The notes under the pieces: model-generated
Told to the model about the DNA's origin: nothing
Seen by the model: only the letters and a program-made list of their open reading frames with translations
Databases searched by the model: none
Program-made: the position numbers and the translations under genes
Assembly (NCBI GenBank): GCA_964371935.1
Contig: CAYJOT010000037.1
Span: 1 to 5,797 of the forward strand
Reading direction: 5' to 3'
Length of the DNA: 5,797 nucleotides
DNA from: JACQRW01 sp964371935
Lineage (GTDB): Bacteria > Patescibacteriota > Minisyncoccia > Sungbacterales > HO2-52-23
Part shown: positions 1-5,237 of the stretch, one piece after another
Position numbering within the stretch: the stretch's first letter is position 1
Layout of the letters: every line of letters begins with the position of its first letter

Positions 1-29
1 CCAAGGTTCGATCCCTTGAGCGCCCACCA
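1..29 (+). tRNA. 3' end of a tRNA gene (partial, identity unknown)
   Basis: The window opens inside a tRNA. A perfect 5-bp T stem is visible (CAAGG at 2-6 with CCTTG at 14-18) closing a 7-base loop TTCGATC (7-13). It is followed by the seven-base acceptor strand AGCGCCC (19-25), discriminator A26 and a genomically encoded CCA (27-29). The 5' acceptor strand should therefore be GGGCGCU, upstream of the window. The anticodon lies outside the window, so the amino acid cannot be assigned. Confidence 0.9.
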
Positions 30-43
30 TAACAGGAAATTGC

Positions 44-133
44 AAGTTTTTGGAAAAGAGGAATGGGAAAAATGAACTCCCACTCCGCCCTCGCGGAAGG
101 CCAAAAACTTTTTCGTGGCACTTCCAAAAATTC
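44..133 (+). promoter_or_regulatory. Leader with competing inverted repeats between tRNA and phosphodiesterase gene
   Basis: This non-coding leader contains one arm, AAGTTTTTGGAA (44-55), with two possible partners. It can form a perfect 10-bp stem with CCAAAAACTT (101-110), using 44-53. Alternatively it can form a perfect 9-bp stem with TTCCAAAAA (122-130), using 47-55. Between the arms lies a smaller hairpin, GGAATGGGA (60-68) with TCCCACTCC (78-86), with one mismatch. A 4-bp CCGC/GCGG hairpin (85-96) would compete with it. A T-run (109-113) partly overlaps the first distal arm. The layout could be an attenuator, a tRNA 3' processing or termination region, or chance pairing in AT-rich DNA. 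I see no known riboswitch consensus. Confidence 0.3.
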
Positions 134-160
134 AAAACATAAGATAACATTCAAATTATT

Positions 161-1447
161 ATGGTTCTTGAAGAAATCGAGAAACAAATTAAAGAAAAAC
201 GGCGAGGAGAATTTCTATATCCTCGTTATGACAGTTATTGTTTTTCAAACATTCCATCCGCCGTTTTATACTTGCTTGGATTACAAAAGGAAAGCCCGCT
301 TTCCACCGTCTTGAACAAGGCTGATATTTCGCCGATAAACTCTAAAAAAGTTGTCCTTTTTCTTATTGATGGATTTGGATACGAGCAATGGCTGAAATAT
401 GCCGATAAATATGAGTTTTTGAAGCGATGTACGAAAAGAGGTGTTGTGGCTCCGGTAACAACCGTTTTTCCTTCAACAACTGCGGCAGCTTTAACTACTA
501 TCCACAGCGGATTAACACCGCAGGAACATGGATTGCCGGAATGGTGGGTCTATTTTGATGAGTTGGACAAAATAATTGTAACGCTACCATTCACGCCGAT
601 TGGAGAAAAGGGGCAAGATAAATTGCTCGATGCTGGGGCAGATCCAAAAATTTTGTTCGATGGGAAAACTATTCATGAAACTTTATCGGAGTCAAAAATT
701 CCGTCTTTCACGTTCATCAGAAACACTTATGCCAATAGCGCTTATTCAAAAACCATTCACAGGGGTAGCGAAACCATTCCATTTATCAACTCTTCTGACT
801 TGCTAACAAATTTGAGAAAAAAAATAGCAGAAGTATCAACGCCAGCATATTTTTATGTTTATTGGGATGCGGTTGATTCTATCGCTCATACCTACGGACC
901 GCACACAGAGCAATATCTTGCCGAACTTAATGGATTTTTCTACCTACTACAAAAAGAATTCATAGATAAGATTGGAAATTTGGCAGAAGAAATTTCTATT
1001 ATGATAACAGCCGACCATGGACAGGTGAACATTGATCCAAAACAGACCATTTATCTAAATCAATACTCCGAAGTTGTGGATAATTTTCAGGTTGGGCCAA
1101 GTGGAAATAAAGTCTTGCCGTGGGGCAGTCCTCGAGATATTTTTCTCGCAATCAAGCCAGAAAAATTAGATAATGTTTTTGACTTTTTGGCAAAAACTTT
1201 TGAGGGTAAGGCGACTGTAATCAAAACTGAAACGGTGCTTGAACAGGATTTATTTGGACAAGGTAACTTGCATAAAAAATTCCAGAGTAGAGTTGGCAAC
1301 ATGCTCATTCTGCCCCACGGGAATTCAACAATATGGTACGAGCATTTCAAAGACGGAAAATTTGATTTGTTGGGTATGCATGGCGGACTAACTTCGGAAG
1401 AGATGCTGGTTCCTTTTGCTGTGGCAAGAGTAAATCAGTTGACCTGA
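161..1447 (+). CDS. Alkaline phosphatase superfamily protein, type I phosphodiesterase/nucleotide pyrophosphatase-like
   Basis: A 428-residue predicted two-metal hydrolase of the alkaline phosphatase superfamily that would cleave phosphodiester, pyrophosphate or related phosphate bonds; the substrate cannot be read from sequence. The expected signatures occur in order: LIDGFGYEQW with metal ligand D70; VFPSTTAAALTT followed by SGLTPQEHG, where an ungapped match to the nucleotide pyrophosphatase pattern makes T107 the likely nucleophile; YWDAVDSIAHTYGP with D239 and H243; TADHGQ with D285 and H286; and GMHGG with H407. The active site therefore looks complete. There is no signal peptide or membrane helix, so a cytoplasmic location is inferred. 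ATG 161 is chosen because the N-terminal block (GEFLYPRYDSYCFSNIPS) is in frame and resembles homologues as I recall them; no Shine-Dalgarno precedes it. The gene is much more AT-rich than its downstream neighbours, suggesting horizontal acquisition. The family call is firm, the exact function open. Confidence 0.9.
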   Translation: MVLEEIEKQIKEKRRGEFLYPRYDSYCFSNIPSAVLYLLGLQKESPLSTVLNKADISPINSKKVVLFLIDGFGYEQWLKYADKYEFLKRCTKRGVVAPVTTVFPSTTAAALTTIHSGLTPQEHGLPEWWVYFDELDKIIVTLPFTPIGEKGQDKLLDAGADPKILFDGKTIHETLSESKIPSFTFIRNTYANSAYSKTIHRGSETIPFINSSDLLTNLRKKIAEVSTPAYFYVYWDAVDSIAHTYGPHTEQYLAELNGFFYLLQKEFIDKIGNLAEEISIMITADHGQVNIDPKQTIYLNQYSEVVDNFQVGPSGNKVLPWGSPRDIFLAIKPEKLDNVFDFLAKTFEGKATVIKTETVLEQDLFGQGNLHKKFQSRVGNMLILPHGNSTIWYEHFKDGKFDLLGMHGGLTSEEMLVPFAVARVNQLT

Positions 1448-1457
1448 TCCGTTTTTT
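1434..1457 (+). terminator. Weak possible intrinsic terminator at the end of the phosphodiesterase gene
   Basis: ATCAG (1434-1438) and CTGAT (1444-1448) can form a 5-bp stem with a 5-base loop across the stop codon, followed after CCG by six T residues (1452-1457). The stem is short and the T-run is offset by three bases, so efficiency is doubtful. An alternative hairpin uses part of the T-run: CCGTTTT (1449-1455) with AAAACAGG (1461-1468), with one bulged A. Confidence 0.3.
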
Positions 1458-1482
1458 GCTAAAACAGGTTCGAGCGTGGTTG

Positions 1483-1488
1483 TATAAA
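1483..1488 (+). promoter_or_regulatory. Possible -10 element upstream of the FAD oxidoreductase gene
   Basis: TATAAA (1483-1488) matches the sigma-70 -10 consensus at five of six positions and would start transcription near 1495, about 19 bases before the ATG at 1514. No convincing -35 hexamer lies 16-18 bases upstream. It is listed because the composition shift and the possible terminator just upstream make a new transcription unit here plausible. Confidence 0.25.
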
Positions 1489-1513
1489 GACACCAAATTT
1501 GAAACCTATACCT

Positions 1514-2752
1514 ATGGACTCCTATCAGTATCTTATTATCGGCGGCGGTATAGCCGGAGTCGCGGCGGCCGAGACCATCCGCGAGCACGATCCGGATACG
1601 ACTATCTGCGTTATTTCGCACGAGGCGTATCCGCTGTATTCGCGCGTGCTGCTGCCGGCGTATTTGAAACGCAAGATCCCGCGGGAAAAATTGTTTTTGC
1701 GCACAATTGATAATTTCATTGAATCGCGTATTGAATTGCGCCTGCAGGAAACGGTGACTGCCGTAGACGAGAAACGGCGCGAGGTAACGCTTCATAACGG
1801 CGCAACGCTCGGGTACGCAAAGCTTTTGATCGCGAGCGGCGGGCGCGTTAAGCCGTGGGGCAGGCCCGAAGACGAATCCGTGATGTACCGGCTGCAGACC
1901 CTTGATGACGCAGATCGCCTCTTTACCTCACTTGCCACGATCAGCCGTCCGCTGGTGATCGGATCGTCGTTTATCTCGCTTGAATTTTTGGAGATTTTCC
2001 TTGCAAACAACATAGCGCCCGGCCTGCTGATGCGCGACAAGCACTTTTTCGCCCCGTACCTGGAGGACGCCGGAGGCGAATTGATGCGGGTTCACTTTGG
2101 GCGCCATCATATTGCGCTGTATGAACACGATGAGATCGCCAAAATACAGCACGATCAAAACGGAGTTACTGTCCTGACCAAAGCACAGCACATCATACCG
2201 TGCGATGCGCTCGCGATTGCTATCGGCATTGAGCGAAATTTTGAATTCCTGCGGCAATCCAATATCCTCTGCGGCGATACGGGTATACGCGTCAACGAGT
2301 TTTTTGAAACCAACCAGGAAAACATATATGCGGCCGGAGACGTTGCTGAAATACCTGATCCGCACACCGGAAACTACCACGCAACCGGCAACTGGACCAG
2401 CGCCTTTCTCCAGGGCAAGGCAGCTGGGTCAAACATGTCCGGACTGCGCAAACCATTCACGCACGTCCCATCCTACTCGATCACCAATCTAGGACTTCAG
2501 ATTACGCTGGTCGGCGATTGTCGTCCGCCAACTGGCGGACCGGCCGATACCATCGTCCGCATCAATACGGACATCAACGAATACGAGCGGCTTTTTCTTG
2601 TGGATGGAGTGCTTAAAGGCGCCGTGCTCATCAACCGATTCAAAGACCGGGCGCATATCATGCGGCTCATTGAAACACAGCAGAAAATTGATGCGTACCG
2701 GGACAAGCTTGCATCGTTCCAGTTTGACATCACCGCGATTCCGGTGGTATGA
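1514..2752 (+). CDS. FAD-dependent pyridine-nucleotide-disulfide-type oxidoreductase
   Basis: A 412-residue flavoprotein predicted to pass electrons from NAD(P)H through FAD to an unidentified acceptor. The N-terminal FAD-binding fold has the dinucleotide motif IIGGGIAG (G10, G12, G15), then YPLYSRVLLPAYL (39-51) as in the ferredoxin/nitrite/rubredoxin reductase-like branch. The second nucleotide fold starts at LVIGSSFISLE (147-157): only the first glycine of GxGxxG remains, so NAD(P)H affinity may be altered. The FAD-closing motif IYAAGDVAE (271-279) is intact, and NW..AFLQGKAAGSNMSG (293-310) matches the family's C-terminal signature. There is no CxxC redox pair, so it is not a thioredoxin or lipoamide reductase. 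I prefer ATG 1514 to the in-frame TTG at 1499 because the FAD strand begins right after it; neither has a Shine-Dalgarno. Its stop overlaps the start of the DsbA-like gene, implying co-translation. A palindrome lies inside the C-terminal domain. Confidence 0.92.
   Translation: MDSYQYLIIGGGIAGVAAAETIREHDPDTTICVISHEAYPLYSRVLLPAYLKRKIPREKLFLRTIDNFIESRIELRLQETVTAVDEKRREVTLHNGATLGYAKLLIASGGRVKPWGRPEDESVMYRLQTLDDADRLFTSLATISRPLVIGSSFISLEFLEIFLANNIAPGLLMRDKHFFAPYLEDAGGELMRVHFGRHHIALYEHDEIAKIQHDQNGVTVLTKAQHIIPCDALAIAIGIERNFEFLRQSNILCGDTGIRVNEFFETNQENIYAAGDVAEIPDPHTGNYHATGNWTSAFLQGKAAGSNMSGLRKPFTHVPSYSITNLGLQITLVGDCRPPTGGPADTIVRINTDINEYERLFLVDGVLKGAVLINRFKDRAHIMRLIETQQKIDAYRDKLASFQFDITAIPVV
2523..2540. 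repeat. Perfect 18-base palindrome inside a coding gene
   Basis: GTCCGCCA (2523-2530) and TGGCGGAC (2533-2540) are exact reverse complements separated by AC, giving an 8-bp stem (or 7 bp with a 4-base loop). It lies in frame in the FAD oxidoreductase gene and contributes Arg-Pro-Pro-Thr-Gly-Gly-Pro around residues 337-343. It resembles short dispersed palindromes that I recall from environmental bacterial genomes, but copy number cannot be judged from this window. Confidence 0.6.
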
Positions 2753-3471
2753 TTTTCCATATGGAAGATCAGGAAACAAAAACATCCTCAAATCCGTTGC
2801 TGGTTCCCATCGCAATCATTATTGCCGGAGCGCTGATCAGCGGCTCCGTGCTGTACTCAAATTCGGGCAGACGCATCGCACCACAGCTTGGCGCGGCCAA
2901 CGTCGGAAAAGCGGTGGACAACGCGGAGTTGCTGAAACAGGCGCAAACCGATTCCCGGTCGCTTGGAGATCCGAATGCTCCGGTTACGATGGTTGAGTTT
3001 TCGGATTTTCAGTGCCCGTTCTGCGGGAAATTTTTCCGGGAAAGCCAAGGCAAAATCATTGAGCAGTACGTGAAAGCCGGCAAAGTGCGTTTCGTGTATC
3101 GTGACTTCGCATTCCTCGGACCGGAATCAATAATGGCAGCGGAGGCAAGCCGCTGCGCCCAAGACCAAAGCGCGTTCTGGCAATATCACGACTATCTTTT
3201 CACCCATCAGCAGGGCGAAAACCAGGGAGCATTTTCAAAGGAAAAACTTAAGGAGTTTGCAGCCGCACTCAATCTTGATACCACAAAATTCAACTCGTGC
3301 CTCGATCAGGAGATATATCGCGACCAGGTGCAGAAAGACCTTGATCTTGGGCGAACGCTGGGCGTTGACGGCACGCCGTTCACGTTTGTCAACGACAAAT
3401 TTTTCAGCGGAGCGCTCCCGTTCGAGCAGTTCAAAACCGCGATTGACGCAGCGCTTGCTGGAGATAAATAG
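2749..3471 (+). CDS. Membrane-anchored DsbA-family thioredoxin-fold protein
   Basis: A 240-residue thiol-disulfide oxidoreductase, inferred to form, break or shuffle disulfides in proteins outside the cytoplasm. A short polar N-terminus is followed by one hydrophobic segment (about 17-37), a signal anchor that would hold the rest outside. The catalytic domain starts near LGDPNAPVTMVEFSDFQCPFC, with active-site C89-P-F-C92. The cis-proline loop DGTP places P210 opposite it, followed by FTFVNDKFFSGALPFEQF, typical of the family's last strand and helix. C136 (ASRCAQ) and C184 (NSCLD) lie in the helical insertion, where a second, structural disulfide is common in this subgroup. ATG 2749 overlaps the upstream stop as ATGA and is preferred for coupled translation; ATG 2761 would remove four residues and not change function. 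The partner that reoxidises it (DsbB or VKOR type) is not in the window. Confidence 0.93.
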   Translation: MIFHMEDQETKTSSNPLLVPIAIIIAGALISGSVLYSNSGRRIAPQLGAANVGKAVDNAELLKQAQTDSRSLGDPNAPVTMVEFSDFQCPFCGKFFRESQGKIIEQYVKAGKVRFVYRDFAFLGPESIMAAEASRCAQDQSAFWQYHDYLFTHQQGENQGAFSKEKLKEFAAALNLDTTKFNSCLDQEIYRDQVQKDLDLGRTLGVDGTPFTFVNDKFFSGALPFEQFKTAIDAALAGDK

Positions 3472-3481
3472 AAGCTAAATC

Positions 3482-3537
3482 GTCATCCTGAACGAAGTGA
3501 AGGATCTTTGGAGATTCTTCGCTACGCTCAGAATGAC
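3482..3537. repeat. Imperfect hairpin repeat (REP-like), 26-base arms
   Basis: The arms are 3482-3507 and 3512-3537, separated by TTGG. Read as RNA from the plus strand, the 26 positions give 21 Watson-Crick pairs, two G-U pairs and three mismatches. The ends GTCAT and ATGAC are perfectly paired, and each arm carries a form of GAAG.ATCT. It fills most of the gap between the DsbA-like gene and the sigma gene. Sequences of this kind (GTCAT.CTGA.CG.AG.GAAG) occur as dispersed elements in many uncultivated bacteria, by recollection. It could act as a stabilising or terminating hairpin on the upstream mRNA, but it lacks a following T-run. Confidence 0.8.
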
Positions 3538-3582
3538 AAAAACCAGTGCGTCTGCGTTGTATCAGACAGGCGCGTATGCTCT

Positions 3583-4170
3583 ATGAAGAAATCGTATCTG
3601 GATGAAAACACCAACGACCAAGGCCCGGGTGATCTGAAAGACGAGGAGATATTACGAGCGTCGCAAAACCAGCCCGCGCTTTTTGAAGTGCTGGTGGAGC
3701 GATATCGGCAACCGCTCTTGCGCGCGGCCATGCGCGTAGTCAAAGGCAAGGAAGAGGCCGAAGATATCGTGCAGGAAGCATTGGTAAAGATATATAAGAA
3801 CGCACACCAGTTCCAGAAACTCGAGGGGATCGAATTCAAATCATGGGCGTATAAAGTCGCGATCAATACGGCCATCACCCATTATCGAAGAATCAGGCGC
3901 GGAGAATTTTTAAGCGAGGATCTGAGCGTGTTTGAGAAGCCGTCCGAAGAGCAGTTCGACCGACATCTGCATGAGCACGCCGACGTAAAAAGCGCGATTG
4001 CTGATACCCTTACCAAAGTGCCGGAGCATCTGCGAAGCGTACTTGAGGCGTACTACTTTGAAGACAAATCGTATCAGACCATTGCCCAAGAACACGACAT
4101 CTCGATCCCGACGCTCAAGATGCGTCTGTTTCGCGCCAAGAAAGTTTTTAAAAGATTAAGCAACCTATGA
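3583..4170 (+). CDS. ECF-type RNA polymerase sigma factor (sigma-70 family)
   Basis: A 195-residue alternative sigma factor that would direct core RNA polymerase to a specific promoter set. Sigma region 2 spans about 33-106: LFEVLVERYRQPLLRAA, then the core-binding stretch EEAEDIVQEALVKIYKN (57-73), then SWAYKVAINTAITHYRR (87-103) for -10 recognition and melting. A charged linker (about 107-137) leads to region 4 (about 138-193): TKVPEHLRSVLEAYYFED, then the helix-turn-helix SYQTIAQEHDISIPTLKMRL (163-182) for -35 contact. Regions 1 and 3 are absent, as in group 4 (ECF) factors. ATG 3583 is chosen because the in-frame TTG at 3508 lies inside the hairpin repeat and its translation has no family match. 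No clear Shine-Dalgarno is present (an AGG lies 12 bases upstream). The stop overlaps the next ATG, so the membrane protein downstream is co-translated and is the best candidate regulator. Confidence 0.93.
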   Translation: MKKSYLDENTNDQGPGDLKDEEILRASQNQPALFEVLVERYRQPLLRAAMRVVKGKEEAEDIVQEALVKIYKNAHQFQKLEGIEFKSWAYKVAINTAITHYRRIRRGEFLSEDLSVFEKPSEEQFDRHLHEHADVKSAIADTLTKVPEHLRSVLEAYYFEDKSYQTIAQEHDISIPTLKMRLFRAKKVFKRLSNL

Positions 4171-4523
4171 CTATAAACACCTACAATGGACAAATTTTGC
4201 AAAGCGTGTACCGGGTGTGGCTTTTCCGCAAACTCCTGCCCGTGCTTATTGGCGAGATCATCCTGCTCTCACTCCTGCTCTACGGCATCGGGCGGCTCGT
4301 ATTTGTCGAGCGCGTGATCGGAAACGGACTTACCGTGCTCTTTCTAAACCCTATCGGCATCTTTTCTTTCGGATTTGACGCGTTCAGCCACGCAACCGGC
4401 ACGATTAAGCTGCTCGCCGCTATTATCGTTATCCTTGCCGCACTGGTGATCCGCCACATCACCCAGGGCATGCTCCGCCTGATCCTGGTGCGTCAGAATT
4501 ATTTCGGACAGATCAAGAAATGA
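4167..4523 (+). CDS. Small two-helix membrane protein of unknown function
   Basis: I do not recognise the family. The 118-residue product has a polar N-terminus (1-20), a strong membrane helix at about 23-47 (LLPVLIGEIILLSLLLYGIG and on), a moderately hydrophobic middle (52-70) and a second helix at about 80-96 (IKLLAAIIVILAALVIR). It ends in a short basic tail (NYFGQIKK). A glutamate (E30) lies inside the first helix. There are no cysteines, so no zinc-binding anti-sigma motif. It is fused by ATGA overlaps to the sigma gene before it and the pseudouridine synthase after it, so expression is almost certainly coupled. Position suggests a membrane-bound modulator of the sigma factor, but the soluble N-terminal part is only about 20 residues, short for a known anti-sigma domain. 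It could equally be an unrelated structural membrane protein. The reading frame is secure; the function is not. Confidence 0.8.
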   Translation: MTINTYNGQILQSVYRVWLFRKLLPVLIGEIILLSLLLYGIGRLVFVERVIGNGLTVLFLNPIGIFSFGFDAFSHATGTIKLLAAIIVILAALVIRHITQGMLRLILVRQNYFGQIKK

Positions 4524-5224
4524 TGCCCCTCGAGATTATCTACGCCGACGCAGACATAATCATCATCAATAAACCTCCGGGCATTTCCGTGCACGGAGGC
4601 GTTTCGGTTCAAGGCAAGACACTGGTTGATGCGCTGCTCGAACACTTCCCCGAGATCCGCACAGTCGGCGACAATCCCACAGTCCGTCCCGGCATCGTGC
4701 ACCGGCTTGATAAAGATACGTCCGGCGTTATGGTGATCGCCCGCACGCAAGAAAGCTTTGAATTTCTGAAAAATCTGTTTAAAACGCGGCAGGTGCAAAA
4801 AACATATCTTGCGATCACCTGCGGCAGCCCCAAGCAAAAAACCGGCATCATTTCGTTTCCCATCGGACGGCTCATTAAAAATCCCCTGAAGCGCGGCGTT
4901 GATGCCAGACCGGGCATGATCCGCGGCAACCGCGAAGCCCACACCGAATACCGCGTACTCAAATCCGGACAGACATATTCCCTGATCGAACTCAAACCCA
5001 AAACCGGCCGCATGCACCAGCTCCGCGTACACCTCAAAGCCCTTGGCGTGCCCATTGCCTGCGACCGCATCTACGGCGGCAAACAGGTCTGCTGTCCCAC
5101 CACCGCCTGCCGTCAGCTCCTCCACGCACAATCCATTACCTTTAGTTTTCCAAACGCCGGCCGCATGCTTTTCGAGGCGGACCCGCCCGAGGATTTTGCC
5201 CTTGCGCAACAGTTCATTGCGTGA
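4520..5224 (+). CDS. RluA-family RNA pseudouridine synthase
   Basis: A 234-residue enzyme that isomerises specific uridines to pseudouridine in rRNA or tRNA in the cytoplasm. The fold is visible from YADADIIIINKPPGISVH (8-25). The catalytic motif HRLDKDTSG (61-69) contains the essential aspartate, D64. The usual later motifs are present: KTYLAI (94-99), GRMHQLRVH (163-171; the family usually has T where M165 stands), DRIYGG (182-187) and RQLLHA (198-203). There is no N-terminal S4 RNA-binding domain, so it resembles the short RluA/TruC-like members rather than RluC or RluD; target uridines cannot be predicted. The start is ATG 4520, overlapping the upstream stop as ATGA; ATG 4523 follows immediately and would lose one residue. 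The gene's last 25 bases appear to carry the rplS promoter. The minus strand also has a 250-codon open frame here, which is a shadow. Confidence 0.94.
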   Translation: MMPLEIIYADADIIIINKPPGISVHGGVSVQGKTLVDALLEHFPEIRTVGDNPTVRPGIVHRLDKDTSGVMVIARTQESFEFLKNLFKTRQVQKTYLAITCGSPKQKTGIISFPIGRLIKNPLKRGVDARPGMIRGNREAHTEYRVLKSGQTYSLIELKPKTGRMHQLRVHLKALGVPIACDRIYGGKQVCCPTTACRQLLHAQSITFSFPNAGRMLFEADPPEDFALAQQFIA

Positions 5225-5230
5225 TATATA
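5202..5230 (+). promoter_or_regulatory. Predicted sigma-70 promoter for rplS, probably leaderless
   Basis: TTGCGC (5202-5207; four of six consensus bases) and TATATA (5225-5230) are separated by exactly 17 bases. Initiation 7-8 bases after the -10 falls on A5238 or the base before it, which is the A of the rplS ATG. The GGAG at 5232-5235 is only two bases from that ATG, too close for a working Shine-Dalgarno, which fits a leaderless mRNA. The promoter overlaps the end of the pseudouridine synthase gene. It is predicted from sequence only. Confidence 0.5.
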
Positions 5231-5237
5231 TGGAGCT

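Noticed and set aside
63..314. 83-codon plus-strand open frame starting just after GAGG
   Set aside because: It runs into the phosphodiesterase gene in another frame, GAGG is only one base from the ATG, the translation has no recognisable motif, and the overlapping frame carries conserved family sequence.
1388..1795. Minus-strand open frame bridging the phosphodiesterase and oxidoreductase genes
   Set aside because: It crosses two well-supported plus-strand genes and a strong composition boundary, with no recognisable protein motif.
3443..3470. TTGACG and TAAATA, 16 bases apart, as a promoter for the sigma operon
   Set aside because: The -35 is good (five of six), but the -10 matches only three of six positions, and the site lies inside the DsbA-like coding region; too weak to annotate.
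3508..3582. N-terminal extension of the sigma factor from TTG 3508
   Set aside because: These 25 codons are mostly the right arm of the hairpin repeat; ECF sigma similarity begins after ATG 3583.
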